From assembly GCF_017410345.1 (NCBI RefSeq), contig NZ_JAFQQZ010000028.1, positions 35,713 to 99,712 of the forward strand: a stretch of DNA of 64,000 bases, written 5' to 3'. Below, piece by piece: positions 48,239 to 57,083 of this stretch. The notes under the pieces are model-generated. The model saw nothing but the letters and a program-made list of their open reading frames with translations. It made no database searches and was not told the DNA's origin. Source of the stretch: Methanobrevibacter sp. GTDB taxonomy: Archaea; Methanobacteriota; Methanobacteria; Methanobacteriales; Methanobacteriaceae. Position 1 is the first letter of the stretch; each line of letters starts with the position of its first letter. The position numbers and the translations under genes are program-made.

Positions 48239-48248
48239 TATATATAAT
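48239..48248 (-). promoter_or_regulatory. TATA box for the leftward ncRNA
   Basis: On the minus strand the sequence reads ATTATATATA. An archaeal transcript would begin about 25 bp on, near 48215, at the edge of the GC-rich island. The spacing supports the minus strand as the transcribed strand. Confidence 0.45.
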
Positions 48249-48391
48249 TTTGTAAAAAGAGGGAATTTAAGAATTGAATTTATAAACTTATTAGATAGCA
48301 ACTTATTTTCAATGAAACTAGTTTTGATAAATGCAAACAATAATATACTATTAGAGACTATAATCATACATATATTATTAGGAGATTAAAC

Positions 48392-48829
48392 ATGTCTGAG
48401 ATTGCAAGAATAGTTATTTTTAAAAAAGGAAATGGGGAAGAATTTATTTTTGATGACAAGTACGTTCAAATAACTTCTTTGGAAAATAAAATGCTAATAT
48501 TTAAATTTGAAGCTTCTCAAGATATATTGAAGGAAGGAGCAGAATTTTTCTCTACATTCAACACTTATGAACAAATCAAAGTGGATATTGGAGGAACCGG
48601 AGATATTCCATGTTATATGAAAAGCTTATCCCCTATAGTTGGCAGAGGCCCAAAAAAGACCAATGGAGAACATTTGAATGGCATTTTTACACTATCCATT
48701 CAACAAATAGTTGCAGCTCCAGATCCTGAAGAAGAACAAAACTGCTTAAACTGTGCTTTATCACAGAATGGAGTTTGTTCCATTAAGGATAATAGCGAAA
48801 AGACAACTTGTGACGATTATAAAAAATAG
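48392..48829 (+). CDS. Hypothetical protein with Cys-rich C-terminus, 145 aa
   Basis: Not recognised. Residues 1-105 are a beta-rich domain (IARIVIFKKGNGEEFIFDDK, NKMLIFKFEASQDILKEGAE, IKVDIGGTGDIPCYMKSLSP). The C-terminal part has a tight cysteine cluster, NCLNCALSQNGVC ... TTCDDY (C-x2-C-x8-C-x10-C by eye), a candidate zinc or Fe-S site. AGGAGAT 8 bases before the ATG supports the start. It is preceded by the 160-nt structured element on the other strand and followed by a hairpin terminator with a long T-tract. Confidence 0.6.
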   Translation: MSEIARIVIFKKGNGEEFIFDDKYVQITSLENKMLIFKFEASQDILKEGAEFFSTFNTYEQIKVDIGGTGDIPCYMKSLSPIVGRGPKKTNGEHLNGIFTLSIQQIVAAPDPEEEQNCLNCALSQNGVCSIKDNSEKTTCDDYKK

Positions 48830-48846
48830 ATGGTGGTTTAATAAAT

Positions 48847-48876
48847 AGTTGAAAACTTTTTCAACTCTTTTTTCTT
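48847..48876 (+). terminator. Intrinsic-type terminator: hairpin and T-tract
   Basis: AGTTGAAAA and TTTTCAACT (48847-48866) pair and are followed by CTTTTTTCTT. It lies 18 bp after a plus-strand stop codon and just before the end of a convergent gene. Confidence 0.65.
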
Positions 48877-48887
48877 AAACCATTAAT

Positions 48888-49154
48888 TTATTTACTTTTT
48901 TTAAACTCCTTTACCTCTAAGGATTCCACTTCATCAAGGAAGACCCAAGTGATCCACTCACCTCTGCGAAGTTCAAGCAAAATCTGAATCCCATTTCTGC
49001 CATAGTCATCCATATCACATTGAACTACACTGATCTGGTCGCATCTTGTTCTGACATTGTTCACATTCACAATGCAATCCATATAATAATCCAAACCGTC
49101 TTGAAATGGATTATTATTGGTTTCTATCTCATTAATTACATCAATTACTTCCAT
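48888..49154 (-). CDS. Hypothetical protein, 88 aa
   Basis: Not recognised. An acidic 88-residue protein with beta-strand pattern: MDCIVNVNNVRTRCDQISVV, GIQILLELRRGEWITWVFL and a final helix VESLEVKEFKKSK. GGGGG in front of the ATG gives a weak ribosome binding site. The gene lies between a convergent Cys-rich hypothetical gene and the zinc-ribbon TPR gene on its own strand, 61 bp after the latter, and may be the second gene of that transcript. Confidence 0.55.
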   Translation of the reverse strand: MEVIDVINEIETNNNPFQDGLDYYMDCIVNVNNVRTRCDQISVVQCDMDDYGRNGIQILLELRRGEWITWVFLDEVESLEVKEFKKSK

Positions 49155-49215
49155 ATTTCAACCCCCTAAACATATTGTAAATCATCTATAGAATACTTTT
49201 TTAAAAAAGAAAAGA

Positions 49216-49923
49216 TTAAATGGAAATATTGAAATTCTTCTCCAAATACTCTTTAACCCTTTCATTTATATCTGCAAGCTCCTGATTATACTCAACATAT
49301 TTCAGATTCAAGTCATTGTTGACCTTGAACATCAATAGGTCATCTTCATTAGGGCCGATTGCAAACAAACGATCAAGGATTCTATTCGCCTTTTCAAATT
49401 CATCCTTGATAAAACATATGTGCATCCAATAGATATAGTGCTCATTTTCAAATGGATGTGCCTTATGTTCCTTTTTGAGATATTCCTTCGCCTTTTCAAT
49501 TTCCTCTTTTTCAATGTATATCTTAGCCAGTCTTGAACATAGCCCGACATATTCCGGATTGATATTCTCCAATCTTTCATACTGCCTTAAAGCCTTATCA
49601 GTCTCTCCTATAAATGCATAATTTTCAGCCAAAAGAAAATTTATTTCCTCAACATTAGGCCACTCTTCCAATATCCTTTCATAACATTCAGCAGATTTCT
49701 CAAAATCATTCTTATCCTTATATTCTAAAGCCTTTTCCTTAAGATTATGATAAGGTTTAAATTGTTCAAATGGCAAAAGCTCACTTCCACAGTCTGAGCA
49801 TACTTTTCCACCATCATTCACTTCACAAAAGCATTTTGGACAGAACTTTTTAGGATATGCACCGCAAAACGGGCAGAAATCCAATTCATCTGAGTACTTT
49901 TCACCACAAGCAGAACATTTCAT
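49216..49923 (-). CDS. Zinc-ribbon and TPR-repeat protein
   Basis: Residues 1-42 hold two zinc ribbons: CSACGEKYSDELDFCPFCG (C-x2-C ... C-x2-C) and CPKCFCEVNDGGKVCSDCG. Residues about 55-200 are four to five tetratricopeptide repeats, for example ALEYKDKNDFEKSAECYERI and ALRQYERLENINPEYVGLC. The C-terminus is a charged helix. Such ribbon-TPR proteins act as protein-protein adaptors and are frequent in Methanobacteriales, with unknown partners. 235 aa, cytosolic. It lies between the cobalamin operon and small hypotheticals, with its own promoter region. Confidence 0.75.
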   Translation of the reverse strand: MKCSACGEKYSDELDFCPFCGAYPKKFCPKCFCEVNDGGKVCSDCGSELLPFEQFKPYHNLKEKALEYKDKNDFEKSAECYERILEEWPNVEEINFLLAENYAFIGETDKALRQYERLENINPEYVGLCSRLAKIYIEKEEIEKAKEYLKKEHKAHPFENEHYIYWMHICFIKDEFEKANRILDRLFAIGPNEDDLLMFKVNNDLNLKYVEYNQELADINERVKEYLEKNFNISI

Positions 49924-50104
49924 AATATCACCCTTAAATATTTTTTAAATTTTAATTGCAAATATAATAAGGGAACGATAATATATAAAGGTAATGAATT
50001 TAAAAAAATAGGACAATATAATTCTAAAAAATTAACTAAATTTAAAAAAATAGATTAAATAAAATAAAAAAAGAGAATAAGGAATAATCCTTATGAAAAA
50101 TAAA

Positions 50105-50893
50105 TTAATTCAAGCCATCAATGGCTTTTTGAGCATGCTTGATGTAAACATCCCTAATGTCTTTGGATTGTGCCAATCCTTCTACGACACATTCAACCTC
50201 ATAGCCTTCTGATGCAAACATTGATTTCCAGGAATCCTCCTCATCTCCAGCCATATCATTTGTAGCATGGTCACCAGCAACTACCATCAATGGTTTGAGT
50301 ACAATCTTCTTATAGTCTTTCTCTTTAACCATAGCCAAAACATCATCATAGTCAGGTTCGGCTTCAACGGTACCGATGTAATAATTGTTGAAACCTTTAT
50401 CATTTAACATTCCTTGCAATTTGGTATAGACCATATTACTTTCTGCAGGAGAACCATGACCCATGAATACTACAGCGGTGTCATCATCATAGTCCCCTTT
50501 AGTGGTTATGCTTGCAATCAAGTCTTCAAAGTCCTCATCAGTGATTAATAAAGGATCTGCAATTGGAATGTTTTCAAACTTATCAAGATACTTCTCTACA
50601 GTATCCTTGATCTTGAAATGATATTCAGTACCGTTCATGATGTGGGTTGGTTGGATAATGACTGTCTTTACGCCATCATTCAATGCTCTTTCAAGAGCCT
50701 CTCCCACATTGTCAATTGCCAAGTCATCACGTTTTTTCAATATGTTTATGACCATCTGACTTGTGAATGCCCTTCTCATCTCATAATCAGGAAATGCTTC
50801 CGCAATGTCCTTTTCAATAGCTCCAATGGTGAGAGCACGGTTTTCATTATAGGAAGTTCCAAAACTTACCACTAAAATAATCTTATCATTCAT
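50105..50893 (-). CDS. cbiK: Sirohydrochlorin cobaltochelatase, long CbiK type
   Basis: Inserts Co2+ into sirohydrochlorin, the entry step of anaerobic cobalamin synthesis. Motifs of CbiK: LVVSFGTSYNENRA (residues 7-20), RAFTSQMVI (41-49), VVFMGHGSP (141-149, catalytic H146) and VAGDHATNDMAGDEEDSWKS (205-224, H209). The two histidines align with H145 and H207 of Salmonella CbiK. Methanogens normally use the short CbiX, of about 130-145 residues; this is the 262-residue bacterial form. It is the last gene of the leftward cbi series, 218 bp after cbiC, and may have its own promoter. Confidence 0.92.
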   Translation of the reverse strand: MNDKIILVVSFGTSYNENRALTIGAIEKDIAEAFPDYEMRRAFTSQMVINILKKRDDLAIDNVGEALERALNDGVKTVIIQPTHIMNGTEYHFKIKDTVEKYLDKFENIPIADPLLITDEDFEDLIASITTKGDYDDDTAVVFMGHGSPAESNMVYTKLQGMLNDKGFNNYYIGTVEAEPDYDDVLAMVKEKDYKKIVLKPLMVVAGDHATNDMAGDEEDSWKSMFASEGYEVECVVEGLAQSKDIRDVYIKHAQKAIDGLN

Positions 50894-51111
50894 AATATCA
50901 TCCTAAAAAATAAAAATTTTATTAAATTATAGTTTTTTAAAGAAAAATTTAATAATACTAAATTATACTTTATTTGAAGAAATATTTAAAAATATTGATA
51001 AAAGGAAGTGAATTAATAAAATAAAATAAGAAAAAAAGAGAAAAAAGTTGTTCATGAAAAAACATGAAAATACATGAAATAAAAAAATTAAAAAGTAAAA
51101 GGAATAAAAAA

Positions 51112-51750
51112 CTATTTATCCTGATCTCTTAAGATGTACAGCAATGCATTTGAAATAGCTGCTGCAACATTGCTTCCGCCTTTACGTCCACGAGCAACGA
51201 TATATGGAACGTCACATTGCATGATCAATTCCTTTGATTGGACAACATTTACAAAACCGACAGGAACTCCTATGATAAGTTCCGGTTTGAGTTTTCCTTC
51301 CTGAATCAATTCATACAATCTAATCAATGCGGTTGGTGCATTTCCGATTGCAAAGATCAAAGGCTTGTCCAAGCTTGCTGCCTTATCCATAGATGCCCTT
51401 GCACGGGTTGAATGGTTCTTCTTAGCCATTTCCCTAACGTCATCATCACTCATGAAGCAGAAGACTTCCCCGCCATGCTTCTTAAGTTCATTCTTGTTGA
51501 TTCCTGCCTTTGCCATTTGAGTGTCGGTTACAATGCAAGCACCATTCCTGATTGCTTCCAACGCCTTGTCCACAACACCTTCGCTAAAGCATAAGTTATC
51601 CACATAATCAAAATCGGCAGCTGTGTGAACCGCCCTTTTGATGATTGGCGCCAATTTAGGATCAATTTCATGAGGAAGTTCAGATTCAATGATTTCCATA
51701 CTTCTGCTTTCAATTTCAGCAGGCTCAACTTGTTCTAACTCAATTTTCAT
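51112..51750 (-). CDS. cbiC: Precorrin-8X/cobalt-precorrin-8 methylmutase
   Basis: Moves the C11 methyl to C12, giving cobyrinic acid. RAVHTAADFDY (residues about 39-49) supplies the catalytic histidine H42. Further CbiC motifs are GACIVTDTQMAKAGINK (about 73-89), ALIRLYELI, ELIIGVPVGFVNVVQSKE (about 158-175) and ARGRKGGSNVAAAISNALL (about 186-204). Length 212 aa, full. AAGTGAT before the ATG. It follows cbiA by 79 bp in the same leftward operon. Confidence 0.95.
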   Translation of the reverse strand: MKIELEQVEPAEIESRSMEIIESELPHEIDPKLAPIIKRAVHTAADFDYVDNLCFSEGVVDKALEAIRNGACIVTDTQMAKAGINKNELKKHGGEVFCFMSDDDVREMAKKNHSTRARASMDKAASLDKPLIFAIGNAPTALIRLYELIQEGKLKPELIIGVPVGFVNVVQSKELIMQCDVPYIVARGRKGGSNVAAAISNALLYILRDQDK

Positions 51751-51829
51751 ACTATCACTTCATTACAATTGATATAATTTGGTAAATATAAACAGATTAT
51801 CAAAACAATTAATCTAAAAACAATTTAAT

Positions 51830-53182
51830 TTAACCCTTCCACTTTTTGGCATGTTCCACAAATGACTTTGCAAAATTCGGATTTGCAGGAAGATAGATAT
51901 GTGGGAAACCAGCATAAAGACTGTCTGAGCCATGACAGCAAAGATATTCTATGCCATTTGATGCCTTTTTAGCCATAAATGATTCTCCACAGTTTTCACT
52001 GTCATAATAATGGAATTCATGCACTCTAATGCTTTCTCCTTTGTCACATAATAGGTTATCTTCAAGGGCAGTGATTTCAATATATCCGAAACGTTGCAGT
52101 TTATCTGTTTTAATGCAGTTTCCTTTTATGAATCCGACCATAGGAACATTCTCAATGGAATCATGCAAATACATGAAACCTCCACATTCGGCTATTGTAG
52201 GAATTCCCTTGCTTATTATGTCCTTGATTGCCTGACACATCTTTTTATTGTTGGACAATTCATCAGGATACAATTCAGGATAGCCTCCGCATAAGTATAA
52301 TCCAGAGATATCTTCTGGAAGCCCTTCATCTTCCAATGGACTGAAATAGACAACTTCACATCCCAAATCCTCCAATATCTCAATGTTTTCCTTATACATG
52401 AAACAGAAAGCATTGTCACGGGAAACCGCAATGCGAGGCTTAGGTTCACCATCATTAGATTGTGAACTTTCAATCAATTCCTTATAATCATCACTTGCTT
52501 CAAGCACCGGAGCGGACTGTGCCAATTCATACAATCCATCCAAATCTATGTATTTTTCCGCCAATTCCCTAAGACCGTTTATCTTCTCCTTAATGTCCTC
52601 GATTTCATCAGCAGTGATGAGTCCTAAGTTTCTGCTTCCTACAGAATACTTCTCTTCCCTTGGCAGGAATCCATAAGCCTTAACACCTGCATTTTCCACA
52701 ATATCCCTTAAAAGCGGATATAACATTGGGGAAATATTATTGAATATGACTCCTTCAACCATACTGTCTTTTTTGAATTCCTTGAATCCTGTAATAATCG
52801 CTGCTGCAGAATTGCTCATTCCCTTAGCATCAATTATGAGTACCACCGGAGCCTTAATGGATTTGGCAACTTCCCAAGCGCTTGCCTTTCCTTCTACGCC
52901 AATTCCATCATAGTATCCCATAGCCCCTTCAATTATGCTTAAATCCTTTCCGCAGTTTCTGATGAACTGGTCGCATAGCATCTCTTCTGTTGAAAAGTAA
53001 GGATCCAAATTATGGGTTTCCACATCAAAGACCTTACGATGGAACATAGGATCGATATAATCAGGACCTGATTTGAATGAAGCAATCTCCAAGCCCCTAT
53101 TTTTAAATGCTGCAAGCAATGCCATAGTAATTGTTGTCTTTCCACAGTTACTGTTGGTTCCAGAAATCAGTATCCTATTCAT
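51830..53182 (-). CDS. cbiA: Cobyrinic acid a,c-diamide synthase
   Basis: ATP-dependent amidation of the a and c side chains of cobyrinic acid with glutamine. N-terminal P-loop domain: ISGTNSNCGKTTITMALL (about residues 5-22, counted from the ATG at 53182), GAMGYYDG and VIDAKGMSNSAAAIITGF. C-terminal glutamine amidotransferase-like domain: LYLCGGYPELYPDEL, catalytic Cys in IAECGGFMYL and His in CHGSDSLYAGFPHIYLPAN. About 450 aa. The ATG at 53182 overlaps the cbiET end (GATGAATAG), indicating translational coupling; a start three codons upstream is less likely. Confidence 0.95.
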   Translation of the reverse strand: MNRILISGTNSNCGKTTITMALLAAFKNRGLEIASFKSGPDYIDPMFHRKVFDVETHNLDPYFSTEEMLCDQFIRNCGKDLSIIEGAMGYYDGIGVEGKASAWEVAKSIKAPVVLIIDAKGMSNSAAAIITGFKEFKKDSMVEGVIFNNISPMLYPLLRDIVENAGVKAYGFLPREEKYSVGSRNLGLITADEIEDIKEKINGLRELAEKYIDLDGLYELAQSAPVLEASDDYKELIESSQSNDGEPKPRIAVSRDNAFCFMYKENIEILEDLGCEVVYFSPLEDEGLPEDISGLYLCGGYPELYPDELSNNKKMCQAIKDIISKGIPTIAECGGFMYLHDSIENVPMVGFIKGNCIKTDKLQRFGYIEITALEDNLLCDKGESIRVHEFHYYDSENCGESFMAKKASNGIEYLCCHGSDSLYAGFPHIYLPANPNFAKSFVEHAKKWKG

Positions 53183-54365
53183 CAGCACCACATCCGCTAA
53201 TAATGAATATAGGGTTTTGAGCTATCAACATATGCAAGTCAGCAATTTGCCTGCCTTTTGAAACGGCAACCTGAACAATGTCCCCGCTTATTCCAATATT
53301 CTTCAATGATTCCAATCCAGCCATGGCATTTTCAAGAGTCACTGCAGTAATGACAAATCTCATCCTATCATTTATGCCATAGAGATAACTTGCAATTTCA
53401 TCCATGTTTCCAGAGCTTCCTCCAATGAAAGCCACATCTGGAACAGGTAAATCTTTTAAGCAGTCAGGCGCCAAACCACAGATTGCTTCTACATTATCCA
53501 AATGGAACTTTTCACAGTTTTGATTTAATAAAGCAATTGCCTCTTCATTCTTATCGAAGGCATAAACCTTTCCTTCATAAGCTGCAAATGCCATTTCGAT
53601 TGTTACAGAACCTGTTCCACAGCCAATGTCATATGCTATGTCATCAGGTTTTATTGATAATTTTGATAAGCAGACAGCACGCACCTCTGACTTTGTCATT
53701 GGGACTTTTCCTCTAATGAATTCCTCATCGGGAATGCCTGTTCTGATTCTTGAATCAAAATCAGGATTTTTAATAATCAAGACAGTCAGGGAACTGAACT
53801 GCCTTCCGCCCAATTCATTTATGGTGCTTTCTTGAATGGATTCCTCTTCAGATCCCAGGTTTTCGCCAACCCAGACCTTCAAATCTCCAAATCCATATTT
53901 GACCAGTTCCTTTTGTAATTCTGGAATGTTCTTGCCAGTTAAGGCAAATGTGTATTCATTTCTTCTAACTGAAGAGACTATATTTGTATCAAGCCCATGA
54001 CAGCTTATCAAGTTTGCATCCTTCCAAGGAAGACTGCATTTTGCAAAGAAATAGGAAACAGAAGAGATTCCAGTGATTAGACTAGGATCATATTCCTTTA
54101 AAGTATCTGTCAATTTTTCTGCTGCACTGTAAAATCCAACATCTCCAGATACCAGGATAGCAATTTTTTCTGCATCTGTCTCTTCAATTATTTTCAATAT
54201 GTCATCAGATAAATAAGCATTAAAACTAGGTTTATTTAAGTGAGCGAACTCATTGATCAATCTTTTAGCGCCTATTAATATATCCGCATCCTGAATGAGT
54301 CTTAAAGCTTCAGCAGTAAGTGTCCTTTCACTCATTCCCATTCCAATAATATTGATTTCCTTCAT
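53175..54365 (-). CDS. cbiET: Fused CbiE-CbiT: cobalt-precorrin C5,15-methyltransferase and decarboxylase
   Basis: One polypeptide does methylation at C5 and C15 and decarboxylation of the C12 acetate. N-terminal CbiE (about residues 1-200): INIIGMGMSERTLTAEALRL, DILIGAKRLINEF, AILVSGDVGFYSAAEKL. C-terminal CbiT (about 205-396) with the SAM motif DIAYDIGCGTGSVTIEMAFA and VAFIGGSSGNMDEI. In many archaea cbiE and cbiT are separate; the fusion is the bacterial CobL arrangement. The ATG at 54365 sits in a 4-bp ATGA overlap with the end of cbiJ. An in-frame start two codons upstream is unlikely. Confidence 0.94.
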   Translation of the reverse strand: MKEINIIGMGMSERTLTAEALRLIQDADILIGAKRLINEFAHLNKPSFNAYLSDDILKIIEETDAEKIAILVSGDVGFYSAAEKLTDTLKEYDPSLITGISSVSYFFAKCSLPWKDANLISCHGLDTNIVSSVRRNEYTFALTGKNIPELQKELVKYGFGDLKVWVGENLGSEEESIQESTINELGGRQFSSLTVLIIKNPDFDSRIRTGIPDEEFIRGKVPMTKSEVRAVCLSKLSIKPDDIAYDIGCGTGSVTIEMAFAAYEGKVYAFDKNEEAIALLNQNCEKFHLDNVEAICGLAPDCLKDLPVPDVAFIGGSSGNMDEIASYLYGINDRMRFVITAVTLENAMAGLESLKNIGISGDIVQVAVSKGRQIADLHMLIAQNPIFIISGCGADE

Positions 54366-55114
54366 AAGCACTTGCTCCTAATAGTGTCCTTAGCTTCCTC
54401 TACGCTAATCCCTTCTTCCTTAACCAATCTGGATAAGACAACCACTTCCATGCCACACTCCTTAGCGGCATCTGTCTTTTCCAAAAATCCTCCAACATTG
54501 CCTGATTCCTTTGTGACAAGTATGTCTGCACCGACTTCCTTAAATTGAGCCATATTAAATTCCTTAGAGAAAGGCCCCTGCATTCCGCAAAGGTTTTTCA
54601 TAGGATATCCCAAATCAAGGCAATGCCCCATTCCTTCAGGTGAAGGCAACATACGCAAATAAACCCTTTCCTGGAAATTCTTTACATCAGTTAGGGCTTC
54701 AGCTTCCTTAGCACCCATAGATGAGAATATCAATCCTTCTGTTTGGTTTAGATAATCAATCAACTCGTCCATGCTGGAAACTTTAACGGCACCTTCAATC
54801 TCAATGGATTCCCTCAATACTCGAATGTATTCGATGCCCATCTCATCACAAGCTTCCTTGATGTGCTTGCTTATTTCGGTTGCATAAGGATGTGTCGCAT
54901 CAAAGACAAACTCGGTTTGCTCATCTTCAAATAGTTTTCTCATAGGGCCAGGTTTCAATCTTTTAGGCTGAACTATGACAGGAGGTTCGTATTCCAAGAC
55001 TTTCTCCCCATATTCAGTCGCAACACATACAATGGATGGAACCTTATTTTGGGACAGGAATTCAGTTAAAAGACGTCCCTCAGTTGTTCCTCCAAACAAA
55101 ACAATTTTGTGCAT
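54362..55114 (-). CDS. cbiJ: Cobalt-precorrin-6A reductase
   Basis: NAD(P)H-dependent reduction of cobalt-precorrin-6A. The N-terminal nucleotide site is IVLFGGTTEGRLLTEFL (about residues 4-20), then FVFDATHPYATEISKHI (about 71-87), a known CbiJ/CobK motif, and RVLRESI. The C-terminal half has ILVTKESGNVGGFLEKTDAA (about 206-225), typical of the family. 250 aa. GAGGTG five bases before the ATG at 55114 decides the start over a GTG two codons upstream. Overlaps cbiET by 4 bp. Confidence 0.93.
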   Translation of the reverse strand: MHKIVLFGGTTEGRLLTEFLSQNKVPSIVCVATEYGEKVLEYEPPVIVQPKRLKPGPMRKLFEDEQTEFVFDATHPYATEISKHIKEACDEMGIEYIRVLRESIEIEGAVKVSSMDELIDYLNQTEGLIFSSMGAKEAEALTDVKNFQERVYLRMLPSPEGMGHCLDLGYPMKNLCGMQGPFSKEFNMAQFKEVGADILVTKESGNVGGFLEKTDAAKECGMEVVVLSRLVKEEGISVEEAKDTIRSKCL

Positions 55115-55220
55115 ATTCACACCTCTGATTTGAGAACTTTAATTCATAATTTAGAAAGTTAAACTTGTAATTTTGAAACTTTATTAATTAATATAATATA
55201 ATGATTCATATCATTTATAA

Positions 55221-55952
55221 TTATACGCCTTTATAGCCTCTAGGTGTTACCATCTTATCATCAATGACCATAGTATTGGCATTTCCAATGAAAACAGTAG
55301 TGAACATGTCTACTTCAGTATCTCTAAGCTCTAAAAGGTTTGTGATATGATACTCCTCACCTTCTCTGCCAATGTTTCTCACATATCCGCAGATGGTGTC
55401 TTCATCTTTGTATTTCAATAATATTTCACATGCCTTTTTAAGATAATCCTTCCTTTTGTGGCTTGAAGGATTGTAAAGGCAAATGCAGAAATCTCCTTCT
55501 CCAGCCAATGCCAATCGCTTTTCAATCAATTCCCATGGAGTTAAGAGGTCTGATAAGCTGATCACTGCAAAATCATGTCCTATTGGAGCACCTAAAACTG
55601 CAGAACCGCTCAATACAGCGCTTATGCCCGGAACAATATCAATTTCAACATCAGGATAGTCGATAGACAATTCATAAACCAATCCTGCCATACCGTAGAC
55701 TCCGGCATCTCCACTGCAGACAACAGAAACCATATTGCCTTCTGAAGCCTTTTCCAATGCCATCCTGCAACGGTCAACTTCCTTTGTCATTCCAGTGTAG
55801 AGATACTCCTTTTCAGGCAGATACTCTTCAACAAGTTCCACATATTTCTTATAGCCAACAATCAAATCTGAATCCTCAAGAGTTTCCTTAGCTGCAATGC
55901 TAAGGTATAACTCATTTCCAGGCCCGATACCAACAACAGACACACATTTCAT
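55221..55952 (-). CDS. cbiH: Precorrin-3B/cobalt-factor III C17-methyltransferase
   Basis: Methylates C17 with ring contraction, the key step that creates the corrin ring. Tetrapyrrole methylase fold: VSVVGIGPGNELYLSIAAKE (about residues 4-23), VVCSGDAGVYGMAGLVYEL (about 77-95) and IDIVPGISAVLSGSAVLGAP (about 102-121) are CbiH-specific signatures, with HDFAVISLSDLLTPWE following. 243 aa. GGAGGA eight bases before the ATG supports the start. Fifth gene of the leftward operon; 100 bp to cbiJ. Confidence 0.95.
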   Translation of the reverse strand: MKCVSVVGIGPGNELYLSIAAKETLEDSDLIVGYKKYVELVEEYLPEKEYLYTGMTKEVDRCRMALEKASEGNMVSVVCSGDAGVYGMAGLVYELSIDYPDVEIDIVPGISAVLSGSAVLGAPIGHDFAVISLSDLLTPWELIEKRLALAGEGDFCICLYNPSSHKRKDYLKKACEILLKYKDEDTICGYVRNIGREGEEYHITNLLELRDTEVDMFTTVFIGNANTMVIDDKMVTPRGYKGV

Positions 55953-56005
55953 AAATTTATTCCTCCAATAGACACCTAAATAATTATTATAATCATTATT
56001 CTAAT

Positions 56006-57025
56006 TTATTCCCATGAGATAATGGGATCATTCATCGCTAAAGCAACGGTCACTCCGGCACCATCACAAGTGTCCTTTCTTCTAATCAAGCTTCCATTGC
56101 TTTCCATGACTGCGGAACGTTCACAGACATTATCCACTTCCACAACACTTTTTACAAATTCTGACTTTGTGAAATCTCCTTCAAGACTGTTCAGCTCTTC
56201 CGCACTATAAGTATTGAATGGCAAATCGTATTTCTTTGCAAATTCCAATATTCCCTTTTCATTAGCCTTCTTATCAATGCTTGCAATGGCATTTAAAGAT
56301 AGGATATGATAATTTTCCTTTTTCAATATATTTAAAATGGATTTTTCAATATTTTCAAAATTTATATCCTTTCTACATCCAATTCCAACTGTGATTATTT
56401 TTGGGACTAATAATAAGACATCCTTATCATCATTTTCAAAATTTTTATGGCTTATTATGACATCATAATCATTATTTGAATCTCCCAAATCATTAATCTG
56501 GACATTATTTGGCACATTTCCTTGAATAGGATAATCTGATTTTATATGAATGGCCTCTCCCTTTAGCAATTTAGATGAAACCAGTTTGATGCACTGCGGA
56601 TTTAAAATCTGCAATCCTTGGCTTTTTGCCCAAGTATCAATTGCAAATACGTTGTTTATATCGGTTGCAGTTGTAATGACTGGAATTGCATCTAATATGT
56701 CTGCCATTTGAAGTGCCAATTCATTGGCTCCTCCAATATGCCCAGATAGGACAGGTATGGAAAATTGTCCTAATTCATCTACAACGACAACAGCAGGATC
56801 CTTTGTTTTAGTCCTAATGTAAGGGGCAATTGCCCTTAATGCTATTCCTATCGCACCTATGAATATAAGAGCATCACTATCTGAAAAATGTTCCTCTGTC
56901 CAAACAGACAGTTCACCTTTACCACATCTGGTGAAGCTTATATCATTATCCTCAGACAATGAATTTGATAATGTATAGGCTATCTCCATGCCATTATCTG
57001 TAAATGCAATGATTGATACTTTCAT
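56006..57025 (-). CDS. cbiG: Cobalt-precorrin-5A hydrolase
   Basis: Opens the lactone of cobalt-precorrin-5A, releasing acetaldehyde. N-terminal CbiG domain: DALIFIGAIGIALRAIAPYI (about residues 51-70), VVVDELGQFSIPVLSGHIGG (about 80-99, the signature) and ANELALQMADIL. The C-terminal CbiG/CobE domain (about 210-340) includes VGIGCRKDINFENI and LNAIASIDKKANEKGI. 339 aa from the ATG at 57025, which follows GGGG; a GTG four codons upstream is the alternative. 46 bp downstream of cbiF. Confidence 0.94.
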   Translation of the reverse strand: MKVSIIAFTDNGMEIAYTLSNSLSEDNDISFTRCGKGELSVWTEEHFSDSDALIFIGAIGIALRAIAPYIRTKTKDPAVVVVDELGQFSIPVLSGHIGGANELALQMADILDAIPVITTATDINNVFAIDTWAKSQGLQILNPQCIKLVSSKLLKGEAIHIKSDYPIQGNVPNNVQINDLGDSNNDYDVIISHKNFENDDKDVLLLVPKIITVGIGCRKDINFENIEKSILNILKKENYHILSLNAIASIDKKANEKGILEFAKKYDLPFNTYSAEELNSLEGDFTKSEFVKSVVEVDNVCERSAVMESNGSLIRRKDTCDGAGVTVALAMNDPIISWE

Positions 57026-57083
57026 TCTTAACCCCACAATTCAAGGAAAAAAAAACTTTTTTTAATCTTGAACTCAAAAAATA

